This document shows, piece after piece, positions 46,408 to 56,132 of a DNA stretch of 64,000 nt (the first letter of the stretch is position 1; each line of letters begins with the position of its first letter). The translations under genes were made by a program, and so were the position numbers. The stretch is from Asaia platycodi JCM 25414 (GTDB lineage: Bacteria > Pseudomonadota > Alphaproteobacteria > Acetobacterales > Acetobacteraceae): positions 186,001 through 250,000 of the forward strand of contig NZ_BAKW01000002.1 in NCBI RefSeq assembly GCF_000614545.1, in the 5' to 3' direction. The notes under the pieces were generated by a model, which was given only the letters and a program-made list of their open reading frames with translations, was not told the origin of the DNA and did no database searches.

Positions 46408-49309
46408 TTAGCCGAGTGCCTCCTGAACCAGCGCGGCCTGTTCTGCCATATGCTCACTGGCAAGACCGGTTGCAGGTGAAGCCGAAGCTTTGCGTCCGAC
46501 ATAGAGCGGGCGGGGCTGAGCGTGAGAGCAGCGCTCGGCCGAGTTCTCGATGCGACGATCGACAAAAGCCCAGGCGCCACCATTTTGCGACTCTTCCTGA
46601 CACCAGATGATCCTGGCATTCGGATAACGGGCGAGCTGTTGCGACAGCACATCGCGCGGGAAGGGATAAAGCTGTTCGAGGCGCAGGATCGCCACGTCCT
46701 TGCGGTCCAACTCACGTCTTGCGGCGCGTAGATCGTAATAGACCTTGCCTGAACACAGCACGACGCGCTTGATTTCCGCATCCGGAAGCAGGGCATCGGT
46801 TTCCGGCAGAACGGTGCGGAAACGCGTTTCCGGTCCGAAATCGACCAGCTCCGACACGGCCTCCTTGTGACGCAGTAGCGATTTGGGCGTCATGATGATC
46901 AGAGGCTTGCGGCATTCGCGCGCAATCTGACGGCGCAGGGCATGAAAGTAGTTCGCGGGCGTGGTGATGTTGCAGACGCGCAGATTATTCTCGGCGCATA
47001 GCTGGAGATACCGTTCCAGACGCGCCGAAGAATGCTCCGGACCCTGGCCTTCATAGCATGGGGCAGCAGCATCACGAGGCCGGAGGTGCGCAGCCACTTG
47101 GTTTCGCCCGACGCGATGAACTGGTCGATGATGACCTGTGCGCCGTTGGCGAAATCACCGAATTGCGCTTCCCACAGGACCAGAGAATTCGGGGCGGCGA
47201 GCGTGTAGCCATATTCGAAACCCAGCACGCCGAATTCGGAGAGCAGGGAGTTATAGACCTCGATCTTGGCCTGACCGTCCGCAATATTGTTGAGCGGCAC
47301 ATAGTCGCTCTGGTTGAGCTGATCGACCAGAACGGCGTGGCGCTGGCTGAACGTCCCACGCTGGCAGTCTTCGCCTGACAGGCGCACGGGTGATGCTGCA
47401 GCAGCAGCGAGCCGAAAGCGAGGGCTTCGCCAAGGGCCCAGTCGATGCCTGCCCCGGTTTCAATCGCCTGACCGCGTGCCTGGATGACACGGCGCAGACG
47501 AGGATGCATCGCGAAATCTTCAGGAATACGCGTCAGGGCCGCACCGACACGTTGCAGGCCCGAGATGCTGATGCCCGTGACCGGCTGTTCGCGCAGGGGC
47601 TCGTCAGAAAGGCGCGAGGGATCCTGATTGCATTCCAGCCAGTCTTCGCGGCTGGGCTCGTAGGATTTTGCAGCTTCGAACTGGTTCTGCAGATGGTCCT
47701 GAAAAGACTGGAACTGGTCGTCCGCGGTCTCGGAATCGATGATCTTTTCGCGGGCCAGACGCTTGGCATAAAGCGCACGCGTCGTCGGGCGGGCCGCGAT
47801 GGCCTTGTACATCGTGGGCTGCGTGAAGGCAGGTTCGTCCGCCTCGTTATGGCCGTGGCGGCGATAGCACACCAGATCGAGCACGATGTCAGCGGCAAAT
47901 TCGCGGCGATAATCGGCAGCCAGGCGCGCGCAATAGGCAGCAGCCTCGGGCTCGTCACCATTCACATGCAGAATGGGCGCATGAACCGCCTTGGCGATAT
48001 CGGTGCAGTAGAAGCCCGAATGCGCATGAGCCGAAATCGTGGTGAAGCCAATCTGGTTATTCGTCACCACATGAACGGTGCCGCCTGTGCGGTAGCCGAT
48101 AAGCTGCGACATCGCCATGGTTTCGTAAACGATGCCCTGGCCCGCAAAAGCGGCGTCACCGTGAATCAGCAGACCGAGATGGCGATAGCGGTTTTCGAGA
48201 CCGACACAGCCTTCGGAGTCCTGAATGGCGCGCACGCGCCCCACTACGACCGGATCGACCGCCTCGAGATGCGAAGGGTTCGGGAGGAGAGTGACACGCA
48301 CTTTTTCGTTCGAGACATGCAGTGTCGCTGCTGTGCCGAGATGATATTTGACGTCGCCCGAGCCCTGCACATCGGTCGGCTTGAAAGACGCCCCGGCAAA
48401 TTCGGAGAAAATGGCGGCAAAGGGTTTTTGCACCACATTGGCCATCACATTCAGTCGGCCGCGATGAGCCATGCCGACCGAGACGCTGCGTGTGCCGTGG
48501 CGCACCGATTGCTCGATAATGGCATGAAGAGCGGGAATGGTGACTTCGCTGCCTTCTAGGCCGAAGCGCTTGGTGCCGGTGAAACGTTTCTGGCAGAAGC
48601 TTTCAAAGCCTTCAGCTTCGGTCAGCTGGTTCAGAATGATCTTCTTTTCTGCGGCGGAGAATGTGTGGCGCCAGTCATCCCCCTCGAGGCGGTGCTGCAA
48701 CCAGAGGCGCTGTGAGGCATCCTGGATATGCATGTATTCGACGCCGATCGGGCCGCAATAGGTCTGACGCAGGGCGGCGAGCAGCTCGTTGATGGTCGCG
48801 CTGGCCCGTTCGGGCAGGAGCGAACTGACCATCTGTCCCAGATAGATCGGGCGGTCGCGGTCATTGGGGCCGAAGCCGTAAGTCGCGGGGTCGAGCTCGG
48901 TATAGGATTTCGGCACCTGAAGGCCGAGCGGGTCGAGACGCGATTCAAGATGGCCGCGCACGCGGTAGGCGCGCACAAGCTGGATCGCACGCACGCTGTC
49001 ATCGACGCTTGAAAGCAGATCGGTCGCCGAAAATTCTGTATTCGGCCTCGGTGCCAACTGTCCCTGCGAGCGGGAGTCGAGTAGCGAGGCATGCTCACCC
49101 CAGGCAGGGCGATCGGCGCCCGGGTGGGGGTGGCTCGTTTCCGCTGCGCCGGTCAGGGCTGCAAGGCTCTCGGCGTCCAGCGCCTTGAACAGATCGGCGA
49201 AGGACGGATCGACGCTTCTCGGGTCTGCACTCCACTTCGCATGGAGGTCGGCCAGATAGACTGTATTGGCCCCGTTCAACGCGCTTGGTAACGAACCGAT
49301 CTCACCCAT
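46408..49309 (-). CDS. odhA: 2-oxoglutarate dehydrogenase E1 (two frame breaks)
   Basis: Thiamine-diphosphate-dependent E1 that decarboxylates 2-oxoglutarate. It has the N-terminal E2-binding region ([15 protein letters not shown]), [16 protein letters not shown], and the ThDP motif [20 protein letters not shown] ending in VVTNNQIGF. It continues through [12 protein letters not shown] and [10 protein letters not shown] to [12 protein letters not shown]. The frame fails near 47390 and 47060; one base at each joins HHP to VRLSGEDC and LLPHG to [12 protein letters not shown]. About 967 residues result. I prefer ATG 49309, preceded by GGGAGG; ATG 49348 adds 13 residues. It is unlinked from sucB-lpd and transcribed alone. 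Confidence 0.95.
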
Positions 49310-49582
49310 GCTCGCAGCCCTCCCCGGCTGTTTCTCGCAGATCTGCATAGCGTCTCAAAATGGCACTCTCATGGCGCAAAAAACCATGGAACTCTCGCCT
49401 GACAGCAACAAGCATAAAACTTTTCCGAACGATTTCAGTTCACAATCGCACGTTCTGAAGAGGGGACCAGAAAGAGTCGAAACTTTCAATGCCGGATCCC
49501 GTCTATAGACTCCGCACCAGAGCGCGCTGAGGGTCTAACCCATCAGCGCGTGTTCTGATATTGCAGTTTGGAGGGGTCTGTC

Positions 49583-49894
49583 ATGCGCCGCATGCCCATA
49601 CTGGTGGCAGTCACATTTTCGCTACTGGTGACGGGATTCGGCGTGGGCGAGGCGGCTCCCGAGCATCCGGTCGAACAGCAGGGACGCCGTATGGATTTCG
49701 ACAGTCGGGCTGCCTTGCGCTGCTCTACGGCGCCGCACCTCGTGCGTGCTGCCTATCTGGCCGGGCAGGAGCGTCAGGAGAAGACCGCATCTCTGCGCTC
49801 GTGTTTCTCCGATACGGACCGCATCGGGGCTGGGTATACGCAATTCGTGCGCAACAGCGCCGTTCGTCACCCACATCATCGCATGAAGGGGTAA
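49583..49894 (+). CDS. small secreted protein, unknown
   Basis: A 103-residue protein with a clear signal peptide (RRMPILVAVTFSLLVTGFGVG, cut near EA) and a short mature part. The mature part has two cysteines (ALRCSTAPH and LRSCFSDTDRIG) and a basic end. ATG 49583 follows GGAGGGG by 8 bases. I recognise no family. It lies 45 bases before the oxygenase gene, so the two could be co-transcribed. The strong ribosome-binding site and signal peptide make it credible. Confidence 0.6.
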   Translation: MRRMPILVAVTFSLLVTGFGVGEAAPEHPVEQQGRRMDFDSRAALRCSTAPHLVRAAYLAGQERQEKTASLRSCFSDTDRIGAGYTQFVRNSAVRHPHHRMKG

Positions 49895-49939
49895 GAAGCG
49901 CCTTGTCTCTGGACCGCGTCAGGAATAGGCTCGCGTTCC

Positions 49940-50578
49940 ATGTCACAGATCGCTCTTCAGTACGAAGCTCTTGAACGGACCCCGATCAGCGAGGCACCGT
50001 TCAGACATGTGGTCGTCCCTAACTTCGTGCGCGAAGAGGACCTCCAGACTCTCATCAATCTGATGCCGGAAATGCGCTCTGGCGGATCTTTTCCCCCTGA
50101 AGGCCTCAAGCTGCATCCGACGGTCAGGGCGCTGACGAAAGAGCTGCAGGGACCGCGTCTGAAGAAGATTGTGGCTCAGAAATTCGGCCTCGATATCGAG
50201 AGCGCGCCGAGCATGCTGACCCTTCGCGGTCGCACACGCGAGAAGGATGGGCGCATTCATCGTGACTCAGAAGCGAAGCTGGTCACCATTCTGCTTTACC
50301 TGAACCCGGAGAGCGCGGCCTGGTCGGCTCAGGAAGGATGTCTGCGCCTGCTCAACGGGCCGGATAATCTTGAGGATTATGATGTCGAGGTGAAGCCTGC
50401 CCACGGTACGCTGCTCATCTTCCCCAATGGCCCAAAAACCTGGCACGGACACAGGCAGTATGTCGGTCCGCGCTACACTATTCAGCTGAATTACATGGCC
50501 ACAAATAACAAGGCGCGCTATGAACTGCGCCGTCATCGTCTGTCGGCGCTGCTCAAGCGTCTGTCCTTCGCACGGTGA
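49940..50578 (+). CDS. 2-oxoglutarate/Fe(II)-dependent oxygenase
   Basis: A 212-residue double-stranded beta-helix oxygenase. The iron ligands are in IHRDSE (HxD, near residue 110) and the distal His in KTWHGHRQYVGPRYTIQLNY, with the following Arg as 2-oxoglutarate ligand. VTILLYLN and HGTLLIFPN are typical of the PF13640-like group. The substrate is unknown; relatives hydroxylate prolyl residues or act in small-molecule or cell-surface pathways. The frame is intact. Confidence 0.8.
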   Translation: MSQIALQYEALERTPISEAPFRHVVVPNFVREEDLQTLINLMPEMRSGGSFPPEGLKLHPTVRALTKELQGPRLKKIVAQKFGLDIESAPSMLTLRGRTREKDGRIHRDSEAKLVTILLYLNPESAAWSAQEGCLRLLNGPDNLEDYDVEVKPAHGTLLIFPNGPKTWHGHRQYVGPRYTIQLNYMATNNKARYELRRHRLSALLKRLSFAR

Positions 50579-50608
50579 CCGTCGAATTCTGACTGAGGTA
50601 AAGTGATA

Positions 50609-51748
50609 ATGGGATACCGCGTTGCGGTCGTGGGTGCGACTGGTGCTGTAGGTCGTGAACTCCTGCGCATTCTTGCCGAAAGAGATTTTCCTGTTTCCGA
50701 GGTGGCGGCGCTCGCTTCGGCACGCTCCACGGGACAGGAAGTGTCCTTTGGTGACAAGAAAGTCCTGAAAATCCAGAATCTCGAAACCTTCGACTTCGCG
50801 GGATGGGACATTGCGCTCTTCTCGCCCGGCGCTTCGATCTCGGCCGTCCATGCGCCGCGCGCGGCGGCGGCTGGATGTATCGTGATCGACAATACCTCGC
50901 ATTTCCGTATGGACCCGGATGTGCCGCTGGTGGTGCCGGAAGTGAATGCCAATGCGCTGAAGAAGATGAAGCGCAACATCATCGCCAACCCGAACTGCTC
51001 GACAGCGCAGATGGTGGTGGCGCTCAAGCCGCTGCACGATCTGTTCACCATCAAGCGTATCGTTGTCTCGACCTATCAGGCCGTATCCGGTGCGGGCAAG
51101 GACGGGATGGACGAACTATTTGCCCAGTGTAAAGGCAGCTTTGTGGGCGACCCGCCGACGATAGCGCAGTTCACCAAGCAGATCGCTTTCAACGTCATTC
51201 CGCATATCGACAGCTTCCTGCCAGACGGTACCACGAAGGAAGAGTGGAAGATGGCGGTCGAGACGCGCAAAATTCTCGATCCGGATATCAAGGTGGCTGC
51301 GACCTGTGTGCGCGTGCCGGTGTTCATCGGTCATTCCGAAGCCATCAATATCGAATGCGAGGAGCCGGTCGATCTAGCCCGTGCCCGTGAGGCGCTGCGC
51401 GAGGCCGATGGCGTTATCCTGCGTGATGAGCGTGACGATGGCGGTTACGTCACTCCGATCGAATGCGTCGGCGAGGATGCGACCTATGTCTCGCGTCTGC
51501 GCATCGACGACACTGTCGAGAACGGACTCGCGCTGTGGTGTGTGTCCGATAATCTTCGCAAAGGGGCGGCTCTCAACGCGGTTCAGATCGCTGAGGCGCT
51601 GATTGCGCTCGATCTGATCGGGCAAAAGGCTGATTCAGCCTCAAATCATTACAATTTTGTCATTCATGTAAGTTTGGCATTGCGTGCGCAACGCGTGATG
51701 CCAAACTCTGTTCAAGGGTGGATGCAGGGTTGTGCTGCAATGGCCTGA
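50609..51748 (+). CDS. asd: aspartate-semialdehyde dehydrogenase (stop probably lost)
   Basis: Reduces aspartyl phosphate to aspartate semialdehyde, the branch to lysine, diaminopimelate, methionine and threonine. NADP-binding VVGATGAVGRELLRIL and the catalytic-cysteine motif IANPNCSTAQMV are present, with TYQAVSGAGKDGM and RVPVFIGHSEAINIE following. Homologues end about where ALDLIGQK stands. Here the frame runs 39 residues further, across a hairpin that looks like the terminator. One added base near 51628 would create a TGA at about 51631, the likely true end. ATG 50609 follows GAGGTAAA. Confidence 0.92.
   Translation: MGYRVAVVGATGAVGRELLRILAERDFPVSEVAALASARSTGQEVSFGDKKVLKIQNLETFDFAGWDIALFSPGASISAVHAPRAAAAGCIVIDNTSHFRMDPDVPLVVPEVNANALKKMKRNIIANPNCSTAQMVVALKPLHDLFTIKRIVVSTYQAVSGAGKDGMDELFAQCKGSFVGDPPTIAQFTKQIAFNVIPHIDSFLPDGTTKEEWKMAVETRKILDPDIKVAATCVRVPVFIGHSEAINIECEEPVDLARAREALREADGVILRDERDDGGYVTPIECVGEDATYVSRLRIDDTVENGLALWCVSDNLRKGAALNAVQIAEALIALDLIGQKADSASNHYNFVIHVSLALRAQRVMPNSVQGWMQGCAAMA
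51671..51707 (+). terminator. hairpin after the probable asd stop
   Basis: AGTTTGGCAT and ATGCCAAACT form a perfect 10-bp stem, extended inside by GCGT/ACGC. It lies inside the apparent 3' extension of asd, which supports an upstream stop for that gene. Confidence 0.7.
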
Positions 51749-51760
51749 ACGGAGATGACA

Positions 51761-51883
51761 ATGCCCGTTATCGACACGCTCGCCGCAGGAATTTTTGCCC
51801 TTGCCGCTTTAGGTGCTCTTCGCTGCATGCCAGCTCCGAAATTGGTTCCAGTGCGCATCAAGCGGAAACCGAATTCGCGCTGA
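51761..51883 (+). CDS. 40-residue single-helix membrane protein
   Basis: Begins MPVIDTLAAGIFALAALGAL, a likely membrane helix, and has a strongly basic tail ending KRKPNSR, which predicts an N-out, C-in orientation. GGAGATG lies 8 bases upstream of the ATG, a good ribosome-binding site. It lies 43 bases before hemH and may be co-transcribed. No family is recognised. Confidence 0.5.
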   Translation: MPVIDTLAAGIFALAALGALRCMPAPKLVPVRIKRKPNSR

Positions 51884-51926
51884 GCTGTTTTCGTCTCTCT
51901 GTACTTTGATGATTTGATTGAGAGAC

Positions 51927-52945
51927 ATGGCGTTCAAGAGCAACATCCCCACGCATCCGGTCCCGGCTGGTGGCAAGACAGGCGTCCTGATCGCCAATCT
52001 TGGCACACCTGATGGCACCGATTATTTCTCGGTCCGTCGCTATCTTGGCGAGTTTCTTTCCGATCGCCGGGTGATCGAGGCGCCGCCTGCTATCTGGCAG
52101 CCGATCCTGCAAGGCGTAATTCTGACGACCCGTCCGTCCAAGAGCGGGGAGGCGTATGCACGCATCTGGGATCGCGAGGAAGATGCCAGCCCACTCAGGG
52201 TTTACACGCGCTCCCAGGCCGAAAAGCTGGCCGCACGTTTTGAAGGCGAGTTTCCGGTAGCCTGGGGCATGCGTTACGGCAAACCTTCCATCGCCGATGC
52301 AGTGGAAGAGCTGATGGATCAGGCTGCGATCGCCTGATCTTCCTCCCGCTTTATCCGCAATACAGTGCGACCACGACGGCCACGGCGAATGACCAGCTTT
52401 TCCGCCATCTGATGACGCTGCGCCGCCAGCCCGCCGTGCAGACTCTGCCAGCCTTTCCCGATCATCCCGACTATATCGGGGCGCTCGAGAAGAGTGTGCG
52501 CGACCATCTGGCGTCGCTTTCCTGGAAGCCGCAGCGCCTCGTAGCCTCATTCCACGGGTTGCCGAAGCTCTGCGTCGACAAGGGGGATTACTACCCCGAT
52601 GACTGTGAGCGCACCCTTCGCGCTCTTCGCACTGCACTGAGCCTCAGCGAAGAGCAGATGCCCATCACCTATCAGTCACGTTTCGGGCCAATGGAATGGG
52701 TGCAGCCTTATACGGCCCCTTATGTGACGGCGCTACCGGAGCAGGGCATTACCCGTATTGCGGTCATCATGCCCGGCTTTATCAGCGACTGCATCGAGAC
52801 GCTCGACGAAATCGGCAATGAGCTGCGCGAAGAGTTCATTGAAGCTGGTGGCGAGGAGTTGACGCTCGTACCCTGCCTTAACGACAGCGAAGGGGCCATT
52901 GCCCTGCTCGAGGCATTGATCCGCGAGAGCCTTCCCTCACGATAA
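51927..52945 (+). CDS. hemH: ferrochelatase (one frame break)
   Basis: Inserts ferrous iron into protoporphyrin IX, the last step of haem synthesis. GVLIANLGTPDGTDYFSVRR and YLGEFLSDRRV form the conserved start. LVASFHGLPK carries the metal-binding His, and QSRFGPMEWVQPYT and MPGFISDCIETLDEIG carry the catalytic Glu region. The frame breaks near 52328; one added base gives CDRLIFLPLYPQYSATTTAT and about 339 residues, normal for HemH. ATG 51927 gives the expected N-terminus; a TTG at 51918 is possible. Confidence 0.94.
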
Positions 52946-53085
52946 GCCCAATGCGTCTTCCGGCCATTCTCCTGCGGATCTCTTATGCTTCAGAGCCGTC
53001 AGGGGCCGCGGAGTGAAGGCGATCGCTTCAGGTGACGCCTGTATCTATTTTTTTTGATATCAAGCGCTAATATAAAAATACAGTT

Positions 53086-53122
53086 CTGTGGTGACTTGTG
53101 ATTTCATAACAAGTCACCACAG
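53086..53122. repeat. perfect 14-bp inverted repeat upstream of the glycosyltransferase
   Basis: CTGTGGTGACTTGT and ACAAGTCACCACAG with a 9-base loop; the right arm is followed by seven As. T/A-rich sequence also lies to the left (53046-53080). The A-tract is on the wrong side for a rightward terminator. It may be an operator, an RNA hairpin, or a leftward terminator remnant. Confidence 0.7.
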
Positions 53123-54724
53123 AAAAAAAGCGAATAGCGTAATCCGAGTAGATCGTGCTGACGTAACGTGCGATAACCCGCTTCTCTTCATTCCGATCAG
53201 CGAGTTTGCTTTATGGCCGAGAATCTTCAGTGTCGCCCTTGCGCTTTTCGTCAAGGACGAATTCTCGGATATCGCAGGCTGGGTGGCATGGCACGCCGCG
53301 CTGGGTGTGAAGACGTTTTTCATTTTCGACGATCATTCATCCGATGGCACCTGGGAGATCCTGCAGCTGCCGCCAAATGCTATGACATTCGTCTGAAAAG
53401 AACCGATCCGATCAAGCAGCCGGATTTCTATTATCGTCAGAAGGATTCGTTCCTGGAGGCGGCTATGGAATGTCGGCATCAGTTCGACTGGCTCGGCTTT
53501 CTGGACGGTGACGAATATCTCTATCTGAGGCATTTCGACAATCTTCCCGAGTTTCTGCGCGGTTTCAAACACGCCGATGCCATCGCCTTTTCCTGGCGTA
53601 TTCACGGCAGTTCCAATCGCGTCGTCCGGCCAAAGCTGCCGACAGTCGAGGTTTTCACGCAGCATTCGACAGAAGAACTGGGTGATAACGTTCTGGTTAA
53701 GAGCTTTGTGCGTCCAGAGAAAATGGGCACCGACTATGGCACGCCGCACTGGTTTGACGTGGCAACCGAGCGATACGCGCGCCCCAGCGGCAAATATGTC
53801 GAAAGCGCCAATTCAGTCCAGCAGATCGAATGGTCGCACGCATTTGTCATGCATTACATCTGCCGAAGCATGGAGCACTATATCCAGCGCATCAAACGTC
53901 GTCTGAATGTCGATCTCACAGATTCCTCGGGCTATTGGGACCACTTCAATAGAAACGACGTGACTGATCTCGAGCCGCTGGCTCTGTTGCCGAGGCTGGA
54001 GCGATATATCGCTCCGATCTATGAGGAGATGGTCAAGAGTGCTGTCCTTAGTCTCAAGACCGGGTTCGTTGCAGCGGGCACTCTCTCGGAAGGGGCTGCC
54101 CCGAAGGCTGGTCTTGCAGAGGCTCAACCGGCTTCCGTGTTCCGCATACGGAGCTTCTTTGACACATATTTCTATTACTCTCCCCGTCAGGGGCAGGTGG
54201 TTCATGCCGATGAGGATTTCGCGGCTCGAGTCGGCCTGCGAGAGGTTATCGGCAGCATCGATCCCGCGACGCCTGATCTGATTACCCTCTACGTGCCGGG
54301 CAATGTCGATACGTTTATCAAATTCCCGATCGATCCAAGGGCGATGAAGACAATTGTTTTCCAGCTCAGACATCAGGATGAGGGACATGTGGCTTTCATG
54401 AGCCCCATGCAGAACAATTACCTGGCTCTCCTGCCGCCGCATGACGGGCAGGGGGTAACCGAGGTCAATCGCCATCAGGCGGGTGAGTGGGAGTATCTCA
54501 CGCTTGAGCCCTGCGATTTGCCGCCTCCTGAGACGTTCGCTTCGCCCTTGCCTTTCACGCCCGGTCTGCACACGAAAGTAGGTGATATCATCGGCTGGAT
54601 ACGTGATGCGGCCGTCGCGCCGAGCAATGACGAGTTTCTTCGCGTTCTCTATGCGGTTTCCCCTTCAGTCCGCGCGGAAATCTCGCGTTATGTGCCCGGT
54701 CTTCTATGGAATGTCATCGCCTGA
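53088..54724 (+). CDS. family-92-like glycosyltransferase with C-terminal extension (one frame break)
   Basis: The N-terminal GT-A domain resembles glycosyltransferase family 92/DUF23. It has VALALFVKDEFSDIAGWVAW, FFIFDDHSSDGTWEIL, FDWLGFLDGDEYLYL with the DxD-like metal motif, and FSWRIHGSSNRV. A C-terminal region of about 200 residues (from SVFRIRSFFDTYFYY) is not recognised. One base added near 53366 joins EILQ to AAAKCYDIRLKR. The start is unsettled: the frame opens at GTG 53088, inside an inverted repeat, so the true start is probably later, but no in-frame ATG precedes the conserved core. It probably glycosylates a surface polymer. Confidence 0.75.
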
Positions 54725-54787
54725 CAGATTGATCTTGCCTGGAAGATGATCTTGTTTTGTTCTGGGTCCTGATGGCATAGAGGTCTC

Positions 54788-55885
54788 ATGGTCGAGACCG
54801 CCGGAACAGCAGCAACACGTCGCATCATCCATATCGACATGGATGCCTTTTATGCGTCCGTTGAGCAACGTGACGCGCCAGAGTTGCGGGGGCGCCCGGT
54901 GGCAGTGGGGCGCGGTGAGGGGCGCGGCGTCGTGGCTGCGGCGAGCTACGAGGCCCGTCGCTTTGGCGTACGCTCGGCCATGCCGTCACGCACTGCCCTG
55001 CGTCAGTGTCCCGATCTGGTTTTCGTGCCACCGCGTTTCGATGTTTATCGCGCGGTCTCGCGGCAGATTCATGAGATCTTTGCGCGCTACACCGACCTCA
55101 TTCAGCCACTCTCTCTCGATGAAGCCTATCTCGACGTGACCGGCAGCTATCGGGATCACGGTTCAGCCACAGATATTGCCCGATTGATACGAGCCGAAAT
55201 CCATGAGGAAACGGGGCTCACCGCGTCAGCGGGCATTTCCTATAACCGTTTTCTGGCCAAACTCGCCTCGGATCACCGCAAACCGAACGGGCAGTTTGTT
55301 ATCACACCTGCCATGGGGCCGGATTTTGCGGCCTCGCTGCGTGTAGAGCAGTTTCATGGTATCGGCCCCGCGACGCGGGCGAAGATGAACAGGCTGGGTA
55401 TTTTCACGGGTGCCGATCTGCGTGCAATCCCGCCGGATGTTCTTGCGCGCCATTTTGGCAAGGCTGCCGCTTTCTATGCGTCGATCGCCAGAGGCATAGA
55501 CGACCGCCCGGTTGTGCCCGACCGGATACGTAAATCGATTGGCACTGAAACCACTTTTGAATCGGATGTTTCGACGTTGCCGGAGGCGCGTCACGTTGTT
55601 CAAATGCTCTGTGCCAAACTCTGGCGGCAATGTCTGGCTCAGGCGCTGAGCGGGCGCACGCTGGTGTTGAAACTAAAATATGCCGATTTCCAGCTAACAA
55701 CGCGCACGCGCTCGAACCCGACCGTTTTTGAAACCGAAGCGGCCTTATGTGCTCAGGCTGAGATATTGCTTGAGGGTTTTTTCCCGCTGGAGCGGTCGAT
55801 AAGACTGATTGGCGTGGCGTTGTCGGGTCTCTCGACAGAAAGTGACGAAAAAAAGGCGCAATTGACACTTTTTGGTGAGTCCTGA
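54788..55885 (+). CDS. dinB: DNA polymerase IV
   Basis: Y-family translesion polymerase, 365 residues. The catalytic residues are in IIHIDMDAFYASVEQRD and LSLDEAYLDVTGSY. VAAASYEARRFGVRSAMPS and the helix-hairpin-helix GIGPATRAKMNRLGIFTGAD follow. The C-terminal little-finger domain ends near FPLERSIRLIGVALSGL, and there is a degenerate beta-clamp-binding end (QLTLFGES). I see no GTTC-N7-GTTC LexA site directly upstream. The frame is intact. Confidence 0.95.
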   Translation: MVETAGTAATRRIIHIDMDAFYASVEQRDAPELRGRPVAVGRGEGRGVVAAASYEARRFGVRSAMPSRTALRQCPDLVFVPPRFDVYRAVSRQIHEIFARYTDLIQPLSLDEAYLDVTGSYRDHGSATDIARLIRAEIHEETGLTASAGISYNRFLAKLASDHRKPNGQFVITPAMGPDFAASLRVEQFHGIGPATRAKMNRLGIFTGADLRAIPPDVLARHFGKAAAFYASIARGIDDRPVVPDRIRKSIGTETTFESDVSTLPEARHVVQMLCAKLWRQCLAQALSGRTLVLKLKYADFQLTTRTRSNPTVFETEAALCAQAEILLEGFFPLERSIRLIGVALSGLSTESDEKKAQLTLFGES

Positions 55886-55949
55886 CGCTGCCTTTTTTCT
55901 CGCTGCTGCGTTGGAGAGAGACCTCCCTCTCGCATCAGGAATCGCCATC

Positions 55950-56030
55950 ATGCTCACGGTGTTTTCTTCCTCATCCCTCTGGCTCGGCGCAGTCTTTTCG
56001 ATCTTGATCTGTGCGTTGGGCGCCGGTTGA
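55950..56030 (+). CDS. possible 26-residue hydrophobic peptide
   Basis: MLTVFSSSSLWLGAVFSILI continues to CALGAG and stop, a single hydrophobic helix. AGGAATC lies 8 bases upstream. It could be a small membrane protein in the dinB-MFS gap. No conservation can be shown from one sequence. Confidence 0.3.
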   Translation: MLTVFSSSSLWLGAVFSILICALGAG

Positions 56031-56132
56031 GCGTGAAAAACCGGAGCAAAAGCGTCAGTGCGGGGTGACAGCGCGTAAGCGGGCTGGCAAAATCTGACGC
56101 TTCACAACGAATAACGACTCAAGGAAATCAAA

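Noticed and set aside
47390-48559. 389-codon frame opposite odhA
   Set aside because: Shadow of the E1 coding sequence; no recognisable domain.
53086-53122. Rightward intrinsic terminator for hemH
   Set aside because: The hairpin is followed by As, not Ts, on the + strand and lies 140 bases after hemH.
54725-54787. LexA (SOS) box before dinB
   Set aside because: No GTTC-N7-GTTC pattern; only GTTTTGTTC-like T-rich sequence.
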